From assembly GCA_023362775.1 (NCBI GenBank), contig JALMGJ010000002.1, positions 69,603,414 to 69,667,413 on the forward strand: 64,000 nucleotides of DNA, read 5' to 3'. The stretch's first letter is position 1. The number at the start of each line of letters is the position of its first letter. The notes below the pieces were generated by a model. That model had not been told where the DNA came from and did not search any database. It saw nothing but the letters and a program-made list of their open reading frames with translations. This DNA comes from Charina bottae. Taxonomy: Eukaryota > Chordata > Lepidosauria > Squamata > Charinaidae. This document shows, in pieces, positions 1 to 10,600 of the stretch. Position numbers and translations under genes: made by a program.

Positions 1-105
1 TTCTAGCAAGTGAAAAGTGGGACTTACAGGTTTTAAGAAGAGACCTGAGATAGTTAGGAGGAGAGAGCTGTTTGTTAGAGGATCAGAATGGCTGGCTGAC
101 AAGGA

Positions 106-200
106 TGGGATGGGATGGGATGGGATGGGATGGGAAGGGAAGGGAAGGGAAGGGAAGGGAAGGGAAGGGAAGGGAAGGGAAGGGAAGGGAAGGGAAGGGA
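106..200. repeat. Two-phase pentamer satellite (TGGGA)n(AGGGA)n
   Basis: Six TGGGA units are followed without interruption by thirteen AGGGA units. Both phases keep the same 5-bp register, so the array looks like one pentamer tract in which a T/A variant spread through one end. The open frames crossing it are an artefact of the period. Confidence 0.95.
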
Positions 201-253
201 GAAAGCGGTGATAAAGGAGGTATCCAGGTCAAGGGAGAACCAAAAGAGCCCTC

Positions 254-437
254 GTCGATGAAGGTTCTCAGTCATCCAGGTGGAACAGTCTGTAGCTTGA
301 ATCATGTCAACTGGATTTCTATTTTCTCAGTGGAAACGTTTCGCTCCTTATCCAAGACTGAAGAAGCTTCTTGGATAAGGAGCGAAACGTTTCCACTGAG
401 AAAATAGAAATCCAGTTGACATGATTCAAGCTACAGA
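254..437. mobile_element. Penelope-like element insertion with 69-bp hairpin (PLE type A)
   Basis: The insertion is flanked by a perfect 13-bp target duplication, CAAAAGAGCCCTC, at 241-253 and 438-450. Inside it, 288-356 and 370-438 are a perfect 69-bp inverted repeat around a 13-nt spacer. The arms contain GAAACGTTTC and a TTATCCAAG/CTTGGATAA pair. Terminal repeats with an inverted partial copy are known for Penelope-like retroelements. No coding sequence remains. The family name rests on the hammerhead-like core, the hairpin design and the duplication length shared with two other insertions here. Confidence 0.7.
358..391 (+). ncRNA. Hammerhead-ribozyme-like core in PLE type A
   Basis: CTGAAGA at 358-364 fits the conserved CUGANGA box. 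It is followed by a possible 6-bp stem II (GCTTCT with AGGAGC, loop TGGATA) and then GAAA at 384-387. The next bases complete ACGT at 387-390, a self-complementary minimal stem III, with T at the cleavage position 391. Hammerhead motifs are an established feature of PLE repeats. Activity would probably require dimers because stem III is so short. Confidence 0.5.
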
Positions 438-927
438 CAAAAGAGCCCTCATTAAAACTAGATGGAGGGGAGGAGCATGCATGTGTACAAAAAAAAAAAA
501 AAACTGGCTGACACACAGGAGCTCCAGGGCAGAGCAATGCTGGAGGGAGCAAGGCATTAGGAAGACAGGACTCTAAAAACAGTAGCAGCTGTATCTACCA
601 CACTGAGTCAGAACTATTGGATTCAGAAGCCCTACCTTTGTATGAGCAGGAAAGTCAAGGAGTGTGTATAGACCAGAACAGTGGTTCAGGGTATAAAGCC
701 CATAGCAGTCAAGGTAAGAGGGAGTGGGTGAGTCCAGAGAGAAATGGTCCTGGTTGAGAGCTGTGTGCATGCAATGATGTCAAAAGCTAGAAACCAAGAT
801 CAGCAGTTTAGCAAGCTACACTCTGAAGGTTCCCAGGTAGGTTAACCTGGGAATAAGAAGGGAGTTGAAGGAAAATGGGGAGCAATCTTTTTGTCCCCCC
901 CCCTCCTTTTGTTATGCGGAGCCAGTT

Positions 928-993
928 CATGGCTGGGGAATTCTGGGAGTTGAAGTCCACCCAACTTAAACTTGCCAAGGTTGAGAAACATTG
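928..993. mobile_element. Right half of a short hAT-type MITE
   Basis: It carries the block CTGGGGAATTCTGGGAGTTG followed by AAGTCCAC and ends ...TTGAGAAACATTG. The same block and terminus appear in the complete copy at 57724-57857. The left half is missing, and the sequence before it is a C-rich run and unrecognised DNA. Confidence 0.55.
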
Positions 994-1361
994 CACTAGG
1001 CCAGAGTAAGCAAGTGACACTTGGGAAGGAGGAAAAGAGGGAGAGATAATAAAGCGATCCAGTTTAAGAGTGAAGTCAAGCAGTCAAGCAGAAAAGTAAG
1101 TGTTAACAAAAGCTAGATAAGGTTTGGGCAGAGAAAGTTATTAATGAGAACATGAGAAGAGCGAGAGAGATTAAAGGTCCAAAGCTGACTAGAGAAATAA
1201 AGTTATCATAATGGAGAAAATAGAATAAAGAATGGAAAGACAGAAATGGAGTGTAGCATTATAAAATCAGATAAAAAATAAGGATAGGTACAATACAATA
1301 TAATTCAGAGTAAGGAAATAAATAAAAACTCAGGAGAGGCTTAATTGCTAAGTTTCTTTCT

Positions 1362-1682
1362 TTCGCCTTCGAGTCATGACTCCTGGCAACTGCCTGGACA
1401 AGTCCCTGCAGTCTTCTTGGCAAGTTTTTCAGAAGAGATTTGCCATTGTTTGCTTCCTAGGGCTGAGAGAGATTGACTGGCCCAAGGTCACCCAACTGGC
1501 TTTGTGTCTAATGTGGGACTAGAATTCACGGTCTCCCAGTTTCTAACCTGGTATAATAGTTGCAGAACGACCTCTCCCCCCTGTTAACTCCTTCCATGCA
1601 TGATCTCCGATGCGAAGCTAACAAGCTTTGAAACGGGAATCATGACACCTGGTGCCTTAACCACCACACCAAACTGGCTCTC
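1362..1682 (-). mobile_element. tRNA-derived MIR/CORE-like SINE, interrupted
   Basis: Read on the minus strand, the 5' end is GAGAGCCAGTTTGGTGTGGT and the body includes the core block GTGACCTTGGGCCAGTCA-like text. The 3' part has the CAAGAAGACTGCAGGGAC text shared with copies at 8334-8562 and 45977-46204. About 90 bp at roughly 1553-1640 separates the tRNA-like head from the rest and is absent from the other copies. This is either a small insertion or two nearby fragments. Confidence 0.65.
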
Positions 1683-1694
1683 TTGTTTAGGTAA

Positions 1695-3440
1695 TTTCCA
1701 AGTTTATTTCACCATATTATGCCATTCTTGTAGAAGCATTTCACTTCCAGTACTCCGTACACCCACTTCATGTGCTCTCAGTCTCTTCTTCTCCTTCCAC
1801 CCACCTTGCTCAGTATTATCATCCTTGCCATATATGCATCAGACCTCATGATGTATTCAAAGTATGAGAGGTTTTGTTTCATGATCCCTGTTTCCAATGA
1901 ACATTCAGACTTGATTTCCTCTGCTTCTGAATGGTTGGTTCTTTTGGCTGTTCAAGAAATAAGAAGCAGCTTCCTCCAGCACCAAAGTTTAAAGGAGACA
2001 ATCTTTTTCCTCTCGCTCTTGTGTGGAGACCATCCCTCATATCCTTACATCAATACAAAGAAGATCATTGAGTGGACCATTCTAACTTCTGCTTCAACTG
2101 AAATGTCGTAGTCTTTCATGAGTTTATCTAGACTCTGCAATGCCTTTTTGCTCATTGTTATTTTTCTCTAACTGTTTTGCACACCCACCATCTTTACCAA
2201 TTCTGGAGCCTAGAAAATTGTAGCTCTCCACCACTTCTATCATCTCATTCTTTATCTTAAATTCCTCTAGTTTTCCAGTATAGAATAATCTTTGTTTTCT
2301 TAATGTTCAAAGAAAGCCCAGATTTTTTTCTGACCTATTATGGTTTTAGAATGATTGTTCCTAAGTCTTCTTCAGTGTCTGCAACCAAGGTAGTGTCATC
2401 CACATATCTCAGGTTACTGACATCAATGATTTTAACACCAGCCTTTGGTTCTTTCAGACTTGCAGCACACTTGAAATATTCAGCATATAGACTGAATAGG
2501 TAATAGAATGCAGCCTTGTCTGACTCCTTTTCTGATATTACCAATTCACTGTTACCAAATTCATTCTCAATGTGGCTTCCTGGTTATTGTAGAGATTTCT
2601 TATCAGAAGAATCAGATGTTTTGGTATGCTTTGAGAGGCTTCCATAATTTTAAATGATAACATAATCAAAAGCTTTGGAAGAGTCTATAAAGCAAAAGCA
2701 GAGCAATTTTTATATTCTCTTGCTTTTTCCATTCTCCATCTAATATTAGCTATACAAATTTATGTTCCCCTGTTCTTTCTGAAGCCTGCCTATTCAATTG
2801 CCACTTCTCCCTCCATATCGGGTTCTTCTGCAGGATCTTCAATAGAATCTTCCTCGCTTGTGGTATTAGGGCTATTGTCCTGCAATTAGAACATTCCTTT
2901 AAATATCCTTTTTTAGGGGTAGAAATACGAATAGACCTTTTTTAGTCTTTGGGCCATGTGTTGGACAGTGTTGTCCATTTGGAGATTTCCAGGTATATAG
3001 CCATTTTTGGTATTGCTAAAACAATGTGTTAGCAACAAACAGCCCATTTTCTACAGAGAAGTCTATCAGCCATTGCCCTGCAGATTCCTAGTCCAAATTT
3101 TCCAACAGTTTTCAATACAGGTTCTTCTCCAACTTTTCCATTAAAATCATCAATGATTATTAGAGCATTCTTCTTTGGTGTTTGATCTATTACTTGTTGT
3201 AATCTTTCACAGTATTCGTCAATCATTTCCTTTCTGGCATCTGTTGTTGGTGCATACACTTGTATAATTGTGAAACTGAGTGGATGCCCTTGAATCCTGA
3301 TTGAAATTATTCTCTTACTGATAGGGTTGTATCCCATTACAATATGTTTTGAAACCATAATTGCTATTCTATTATTTCCAGAACAGAATACTTTGAATTC
3401 ATCTGATTCATCTGACTCTTTCAGTTAGATAGCTCTGCAA
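1695..3440 (-). pseudogene. Decayed RTE-clade LINE, not the same subfamily as the BovB copies
   Basis: On the minus strand, 3358-3029 encodes an endonuclease fragment with IQVYAPTTDA and a DDFNGKVGEE stretch that corresponds to the usual GDWNAKVG. Further down, 2544-2338 encodes LFSLYAEYFK and NLRYVDDTTLVADTEEDL, the RT catalytic box with YVDD in place of the YADD seen at 27-29 kb. Sequence at 1700-2330 corresponds to the RTE C-terminus (a KTKI-like block and a GKLEEFKI-like stretch). Many frameshifts and stops are present. The divergence in both sequence and catalytic motif points to an older RTE family than the nearby BovB elements. This is inactive relic DNA. The 5' end and 3' tail are not resolved. 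Confidence 0.7.
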
Positions 3441-4034
3441 ATGGGAATCAACTAAAACAAATTCGCCCCTCCCTCCTGCTTCTGAATTCAGAAGAGAGTG
3501 GAATGCTGCAAATTGATTTATAGCTTAATTTGCCCTACTGGGCTGGGAGTAGCTATCTCCTTGCTTGGAAAAGTAATGCTTCTGTTACTATACCAGTATG
3601 TTCCTACTGCTATGCATATGGAACTAAATTCCCCATTGAGTTAATCAAGGGCTTTTATTGAATTTAGCTGGCAATCTCTCATGGCTGGTAGAACATTAAT
3701 CTTTTTTATTCAGATCCTCTTCTCCCTCTCCAGAATCTGCACCAAGTAGACATGATTCCTCAAAGTATCATATCTTCTTCCATGGATAGCAATGCCAATT
3801 TTGGCATTTCTTCAGTAATCTTCCATCAACCAGGAACTTGCTTATCTTCACCAATCTGAAACTGCTTAAATCTAACTTTGCTAGCAAAGTCCAGAAATAT
3901 CTCCCTTCATGTCAGATCCTTAGCCCATTTCAACTTCTTTCCTCCCCCCTCTATATGTGTGTGTGGGGGGGGGAACTGTTTTCCCCCAGCTCTTTTCTAG
4001 CTTCAGGTTATCAGCTACAGTACAGTATATGTAT
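3441..4034. other. Unassigned sequence
   Basis: Mixed-composition sequence with no repeat or coding signature that I recognise. It lies between the old RTE relic and a hAT insertion. Confidence 0.6.
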
Positions 4035-4042
4035 GTCTAGGA

Positions 4043-4234
4043 CAGGGGTGGGGAACCTTTTTTCTGCCAAGGGCCATTTGGATATTTATAACTGGGGACC
4101 GGGGGGTGGGGGGCGGGGTTTCTGGTATTTCCGTGGACCGGGGGCCGGAGTTTGTGGGCGGGAGCCAATCACAAGCATGGAAGGGGTGGGGTTTGTGGGC
4201 AGGAGCCCCGCGGGCCTGACGTTGCCCACCCCTG
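4043..4234. mobile_element. hAT-type MITE with GC/CCAAT-box repeats
   Basis: The ends are CAGGGGTGGGGAAC and GTTGCCCACCCCTG, an imperfect terminal inverted repeat. They are flanked by GTCTAGGA (4035-4042) and GTCTAAGA (4235-4242), an 8-bp hAT-length duplication with one mismatch. The interior is GC-rich with repeated GGGGTTTGTGGGC-type blocks, one carrying GGGCGGGAGCCAATCAC. It has no transposase. Confidence 0.85.
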
Positions 4235-4242
4235 GTCTAAGA

Positions 4243-5931
4243 GATCACATGACAAGGAGGCAGATGGTATTCCATTCTGTCACAGTGTCCTCTCCTCATT
4301 TGCCAATTCTCTTTCTCCCATCAATCCTCCCCATTTCACAAACAATAAAAACCTTTGTCCAGAGGAAATACTTGAGGTATTTCTCTGTCATCTCTGGAAT
4401 GAATTTACAGCCTCAGCCATCTTTCCTATTGGCATTGCCGTTACTTACCATGCATGTACAGTTCCTTTTAGCTAGAAGTTTCTATTTCAGATTGAAATTT
4501 AGATTGGAAGATACAAAGCATAACTAAACAGAGGAAGAAGTTCAATACAACAGAGGCTAACTGAGATTAAATCCTTGGGACAGAGGTCCTGTGAACGAAG
4601 ATGCTCCAAGTTACTTTAGGCTGAGAGTGAGATGGCTTGGCAGAGTCATGGGATGGAGGACTGGAACAGCAGATAGAACTTTAGGGAGAGATTGAGTAAT
4701 TTTGGCAGCCTGGGAAAGTTGCTCTGAGAAAAACATTCCTTTTGGATTTTCTAAATGTTTACATACAGTAGGTTTGTTGATAACTTTTTAATGAAGTAAA
4801 TGAAATGAACATCAAGCTTAGATGTTATCTATTCAGTCAGACTCCTTTTGCATATCAATAGGACCCACATGAATCTCTGATAACTTTCAGTGCAAACATT
4901 CACACAAATCCATGAGGGGGCAAATTGTTTTTCACGTAATTGTGCAACAGTAGAATCTGTATAACAAGGGGTGCTGCACACAAGGGTCAAGACACATCAT
5001 GATGGAGAATAAGGGGGCTTACTAAGAGTACTGCATAGTTCTTGCCTCTGTATAATGTAGTGGAAATCTTTTTTCTTCCCAAATACAATTGTGTTTTAAA
5101 CAAATAAAGATTTACAAGAGAAAATGAGGTTGTTCCATCACCTTGTATGCAAAATAATACAAGGAAGGAAAGAGGAAAGAAAGCCAGCCAGCCCGCCCGC
5201 CATCTCTGGCATCTCCAGCTGCTAGCATCAGAGCTTAGAAGCATAGAGAAATTTAGCACAAACATTTTTCTTGAGCTTAATTACTGAAATAGACAAATTG
5301 GAAATTGGCCCATCATGAAGATAAATAGCAATAGAAATGCAGTTTGGAAAACGGTTTCTTCTAAATTATAATTAACCACCCATCAAGAGCTACCTGACAG
5401 AGGTGAAATGGGGTTCCATTAGCAGTCCTACTGATTGGCTGGCAGCGTGTCCCATGATGCTCCTTGCTACAACTTTCTCCACTGTTTGCTTTTCAGTAAA
5501 ATCATAAAGGACCACTGATTGCGCCCAGCCCCTCTCCCCCACTCTTTGCTTGGCCACCCCAAGATACCTAATAGCCTAAATTATCAGCAAATTACCTCTT
5601 TGATAAGGGCAAGTCATTTTACATTGAGAGCTGAACTATTTCCCACTTCTGGGGGATAATATTAGGCAAATAACAAGCATCTTTCTTTTGACATGTACAA
5701 TTATTTGCCATGTATGTTTGAATAGCCTGCTCCTTTGTGCGACAGGGTCCATTCTCCATTAGCATATTTGACAGATGAATATGCTGGGCCATTGCAGAAA
5801 ACCTGGCAGTAACCATGGTGATTGGGAGACAATGTTTTGAATGAGGGATGTATTATCAATTTCAGCTATAGAATTCCTCCCCACCTCTCTTCAAATATAT
5901 ATTGCTAATGAGCTATTCTGCAACATGGAGA
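4243..5931. other. Unassigned sequence
   Basis: No mobile-element end, RNA gene or convincing exon was found. A purine-rich patch near 5160-5185 and a short stretch near 4600-4680 resembling a decayed LINE reading are the only textures. Open frames here are short and unremarkable. Confidence 0.55.
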
Positions 5932-5945
5932 TTAGATAGATACAG

Positions 5946-6014
<69 letters not shown>

Positions 6015-6031
6015 GATAGATAGATATAATA
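5932..6031. repeat. (GATA)n microsatellite
   Basis: A long, nearly perfect GATA/TAGA tract with a short break near the right end. Such tracts are abundant in squamates, especially snakes. Confidence 0.95.
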
Positions 6032-6111
6032 GATAGATGATATCATTGTTTCTGGATAATTAAGCTATTATTACGGTTAAATTTAAAGCATGGTAAATTA
6101 GGAATGTGAAG

Positions 6112-6189
6112 ATATAGATAGATAGAGAAGGAGATGGAGATGGAGATAGAGATAGATATATGCACACACACACACACACACACACACAC
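6112..6189. repeat. GATA/GGAGAT-rich patch followed by (CA)n
   Basis: Imperfect GATAGA and GGAGAT units run into a clean (CA)n dinucleotide at 6163-6189. Confidence 0.9.
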
Positions 6190-6890
6190 TGTTTACTTCC
6201 CCCACTTTCAAAAAATATTAAATAACAGAAAAACCTTCTGCAATAATGGAAACACTTATTTTGAGATGCTCCCCTCAGATATTCTGGTATTATCCTCCAT
6301 GCTTTGTTCTCCAAGCTTAGATAGGCTCTTCTGGGAGAACCAATTGACAGGCAAGGGGGGGGGGGGAGAAGAGAAAGGAATAATTGCATGATACACCAGT
6401 GGAGAAAGAGAGACACCTATGACATAACATTTGAGAACAACAGCTATGATCGGGGAAGACAACAGTAAAGAAATAAAGGGATATGGAGAGATACTCTTTT
6501 ATTAAGCATTCTGAATAAAGCTTTGCATCCAGGATGTTTTTATACACATGTTAATGGATGAAAAAAATCCAGTAACTATTATAATAACACTGAGAAAACT
6601 ATATAAAATAATAATGATATAATAGGTATTGCTATGCCATTTGTTTTTTATTTATTTATTATTTGAATTTATCCCCGCCCATCTCTACCATGGTAGACTC
6701 TGGGCAGTTTACAATCAGTTTTTGAGCAAAACATGCTGATATATTGTCTTCCAAATTCACTCTTCTAAACTACTAAACTGCTATGGACCTGGACATCCAC
6801 ATTCAGAAACAAAATGTTAGTATAAAGCTGAAATGAACTTAGATGTAATGAAAGAGAACACATTTTCCAGATCTAGATTCTGGGTTAGTT
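6190..6890 (-). other. Mostly unassigned, with a CR1/L2-group 3' end near 6640-6720
   Basis: On the minus strand, 6720-6640 reads as the conserved 3' end of squamate CR1/L2-group LINEs: CTGCCCAGAGTC-type text, then GGGCGGGG and a TAAATAAATAAA tail. The same ending is seen at 33745-33855 and 55980-56077. The rest of the interval shows nothing recognisable beyond a run of G at 6355-6366. Confidence 0.5.
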
Positions 6891-7700
6891 GTCCCCAGTT
6901 AATTAATTAATTAATTAATAAGTATATTTAAAAGGAAGATAAAAACTAATACAAACTAATATAAAGTAAGAAAGAAAAAAGAAAAAGAAAGAAATCAAAG
7001 AGAAAGCTAAAAGTGCAAGAAAGGGGGGAAAAGTAACAGAAAAATAGAAAAGAAAGAAAAAATATAAAAGAAGTGGCTTCTGACCTTCTTTACAGCAGTC
7101 ATAAGTACAATGATAAATTTACCTCTTACTCTATGGTTACAACATAGCTCTCTTCTTTCTATAATCTATCCTATCTAATCATCAAAACCATAACCAGGAG
7201 ACTGAGAGTTCTAGTCCTGCCTTAGGCATGAAAACCGGCTGGGTGACTTTGGGCCAGTCACTCTCTCTCAGCCCAACTCACCTCACAGAGTGGTTGTTGT
7301 GGGGAAAATAGGAGGAGGGAGGAGTATTAGGTATGTTCGCCACCTTGAGTTATTTATAAAAAATAATAATAAAGGCAGGATAGAAAATAAATAAATAAGT
7401 AAATAAATCGTTCATTTTTTTCTGTTTTATGCAAAAAGTCCATAAGGGGTTTCCAGTCAGCAATTAATAGAGATATTGTCTAGTTGTCTCCAATTCTAAT
7501 GGTCTACGGTGAAACGTTTAGTGATGTTCAGATTCTCTCAGTCCTCTAACAGGGTTAAGTTGTTGTAATTCAATTAACATAGTTCCTATTCAACCCATCC
7601 CACCCTGCCATGTTGTAACTTCATAAAATACAAGAGTGCAGGAGTATCCTAGCTCCACATTTGAAACTTATATATCCCTTGTCACTTTTTAAAATATTGC
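6890..7700 (-). mobile_element. L1 3' region, split by a SINE
   Basis: The purine-rich stretch at 6955-7065 and the block GCAAAAAGTCCATAAGGGGT near 7431-7450 match the L1 copy at 49760-50745, which has GCAAAAAGTCTATAAGGGGT in the same relative place and carries recognisable L1 coding sequence upstream. The 3' end therefore lies to the left. A SINE at about 7190-7405 separates the two parts. No coding region remains and boundaries are approximate. Confidence 0.6.
7190..7405 (+). mobile_element. MIR/CORE-like tRNA SINE inserted in L1
   Basis: It begins near the CAGGAGACTG...AGTTCTAGTCC B-box-like block. It contains GGCTGGGTGACTTTGGGCCA, then CTCTCTCTCAGCCC, and ends CGCCACCTTGAGTTATTTAT, an AATAATAAAGG block and a (TAAA)n tail. 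The 5' tRNA-like head is truncated. The 3' half differs from the 45977 copy after CAGCCC, so at least two 3'-end types of this SINE are present in the window. Confidence 0.75.
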
Positions 7701-8333
7701 TTAAACTTCAAAACAACCCCCCACATACACACACAAGTAAAACTTGTTTTCCTCCTTATCTTCCTTCACTCATTCAAATATGTGTAAAGCGTCTCTTCTG
7801 TATAATAGCTTTTAACATTTTATTTTAGGGCTGTCAACTGATTAAATATTTTTAGTTGATTAATCATATGCTTTTAAACCAATTAATTGGTTAATTAACT
7901 GATGAAATTTAAATACATTTCCATCTTACCAACACCTTAATATAGATGTGTTTTTCAGGTATTTAAGGAAGTGATGTGAGATAACTTATAATTTAACAAA
8001 CAAAAGCTGCCATTCCGTATTGAGCAAATGGCTCTCTTGCATTTTCTTCTATCATCACTCTGATAACAAAGGATATAATGGAACAAGTAAAGTCCCTAAT
8101 CACCAAATAATTGGAAGATTTCATATAGACCACCGAGTCATACCTTCTACTCAGTGCAAGATTCCAAACTCAAACAACCATAGAGATGGCTGTCAGTCCC
8201 CGGACTCTACCCTCAGCACACCTAGTGAAGGGCGCTCATTGTCGCCCTCGGTGATTGGTTGCCCTGCCAAAATGCTCTCACTGCTGAGAATTCCCCCCCC
8301 CCAACATTCCATCAGAATCTCATCCTCTCTCTC
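7701..8333. other. Unassigned, AT-rich
   Basis: AT-rich sequence with a short TAATTAATTGGTTAATTAA patch near 7865-7900. No gene or repeat family recognised. The open frame at 8020-8361 has no family signature and runs into the SINE. Confidence 0.5.
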
Positions 8334-8562
8334 TTTTTTTAATCCATTCAGTCGTGTCTGATTCTCGGAGACTGCCTGGACAAGTCCCTGCAGTTTTCTT
8401 GGCAGGTTTTTCAGAAGTGGTTTCCCATTGCCTCCTTCCTAGGGCTGAGAGAAAGTGACTGGCCCAAGGTCACCCAGCTGGCTTTGTGCCTAAGGCAGGA
8501 CTAGAACTCCCAGTCTCCAAGGTTCTAACCTGGTGCCTTCACCACTACACCAAACTGGCTCT
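8334..8562 (-). mobile_element. MIR/CORE-like tRNA SINE, full length
   Basis: On the minus strand it starts GAGAGCCAGTTTGGTGTAGT, has the tRNA-like head and the core GTGACCTTGGGCCAGTCA, then the CTTGCCAAGAAAACTGCAG-type block. It ends in CGACTGAATGGATT and a short A-run. It aligns along its whole length with the copy at 45977-46204. Confidence 0.8.
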
Positions 8563-10214
8563 CTTTTTGTTACAAGACCATTGATCCATGTCCTATACGC
8601 CAGGATGATAGAGAACAGATCAGTCTTATCACTCTTCAGTTTCTGCTTTGTTTAAGGATACTCAGCTCCCTCAGTCTGTTCTCAAAAGTCTTGGTTTCCA
8701 ATCTCCTGATCTTCTTCATTGCCCTTATTTCAATCTATACCTACTATCCAAATGCCTCTTCACATGTCGTACCCCAAATTGCTGTACATGACTTAGTTTG
8801 AAACATATAGAATGGAGCAGAAATATTGCTCCTGTGATTTGGAAACTACACTTCTATTAATTTAGTCTAAAATTATGTTTGGCTTTGTTGCAGCCAAATC
8901 ACACTGTTGACTCATAATAATTATCAATAAGGTTTAATATTAGTTCACATATCTACCACTTAAAGTTATCAGGACTTAAAGAATCTAAAGAAGAGCTTAA
9001 TGTAGGAGTAGATTAAAAATTCAGATCATTAATTACTATTCATACAAATATACAATATTTGGTCTCTCAAATACAAAGAAGAATCTGTAATGTACGTGTA
9101 TGCTGATGTCTTTTCTTCCCAGAATTTTGTGATAGATTCATGACTCAAAAGACACCCACAAAATTTATCTATGTTAGAAAAGAGTATGTGCACATTAATG
9201 AAAATATTCATGAAAAATACACACAAAAATAAATTTTATTATGGAAAAATAATTTGTAAAATTGTGCCTACTAGAAAAGGTACATACAACAATGTCTACA
9301 TAAGTAGAAAATATAAATGTTCATAGATTGTTTGGAGATTTGGCTGAACATTTAAATTAAGGTAAAAATGGAGCTAAAGAGAAGTTATGATCAGTAGAGT
9401 AATAAATGAATGGAAACAAAATTGACTGAATTGCTTATTCCTAGCTCAGTGTATTTTAAAAACTCACCTTCAATAGTCTCAGCATAAAGGGTGTTGTTCT
9501 CCCCATTTTGTTTTCCAGTTAATTCAGAGTTGAGACCAATACACATTCTAAGAATCCAGGAAACTTGTTTGAAAACACTCATTGTTTGCTCTGAAAACAA
9601 ATGTCTTTGAGTGCTCTGAATGTTTGTCAAACCATTTCTACCATACTTGAATGTGCATTTGCTTTCACCTTAAGAATCCAATCCTCATGGATCACAAAAG
9701 CCATATTAGGGAGTCTGCAGGTGGCCTGATCAATTCTATTAAGCTGTACCAGGACTAGGAGCTTGAATTATGGTGTGTCAGCAGCTGCAGTTGTATTGAA
9801 CCAAATCATGCTTTGGTTGATAAGGCTGAAGTCCAGTAGCCATCCAGAAATCATTGGCTCTTCTCAACTCCTGTTCACCATCATAAGCAAATCTCTGTTT
9901 GAAGCAAACACAAGTTGCCTTTTGGCATGTGAAATCTGTTTTTTCTGAATGTTTATAGGATCGGCTTGAATTATTATCCACATTTTGGTATGATCTCCTA
10001 ACACATGGAAGAGCAATCTGTGACTCTCCAGATGTTGCTTAATATCACTTCTGAATAGCAAGGATCAGGGATACTGACAGTTCTAGATCAGCAACTTTTG
10101 GAGAGCCCCAGATTGCCCATTTCTGTCCAAGCAAGATACAAGGAATCACACGCTAGATATGTAGAAAATATGGGGGGGGGGAAGGAACTGGGCACATTCC
10201 AATAACTGACAAAA
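8563..10214. other. Unassigned, with a possible old hAT relic at 9990-10125
   Basis: No gene found. The pair of blocks CTCCAGATGTTGC (about 10025) and GCAACTTTTGGAGAG (about 10090) forms a degenerate inverted arrangement like very old hAT MITEs of amniotes. No target duplication could be seen. Confidence 0.4.
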
Positions 10215-10600
10215 AAAATAAATTCACTTATTTATTTGGCAGTATTTCTTATCCTGCCTCCAGAGCAGCTACCAAAAATTAACAACACAATAAAACAAGA
10301 ATAAAATGCATCTTGTTAAAAACAATTATAGCAACAAAGCAAACACATAAGCAGCTAAAAGGCCTGGGTGAATTAAAATATCTTGCTTATGATAAAAAGA
10401 CATCAGATGACATGAGGGGAGTTTTTCTGCAGAGTATTCCAGATGCCGTGCTACATCTTGGGTTGAGGCCCACCTCTGTCCCAAGGACAGGAAAGAAAGA
10501 CGTGATGTAGTTAATCAAGGTTGTGTGAGAGAATATTGTTTTAATGGTTTTGAGCTGTTTAATGCTTTCACTGGTAACAGCAGATGCCACCAAAGACAAG
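10215..10600 (-). mobile_element. CR1/L2-group LINE 3' region
   Basis: Read on the minus strand, the interval resembles the 3' untranslated end and last coding portion of CR1/L2-group elements: a GAGGCAGGATAAGAAAT-like ending with an AATAAATAAG tail at 10215-10260. Degenerate text corresponding to an AFS..P.LWN C-terminal segment lies further right. Frames are broken. The family call is by resemblance to 60095-60450. Confidence 0.45.

Noticed and set aside
106..200. Telomere-like repeat
   Set aside because: The unit is TGGGA/AGGGA, not TTAGGG, and the array is short and internal.
4152..4475. 107-codon frame starting in GC-rich DNA as a CpG-island exon
   Set aside because: The GC-rich part is a hAT MITE and the frame has no coding signature beyond it.
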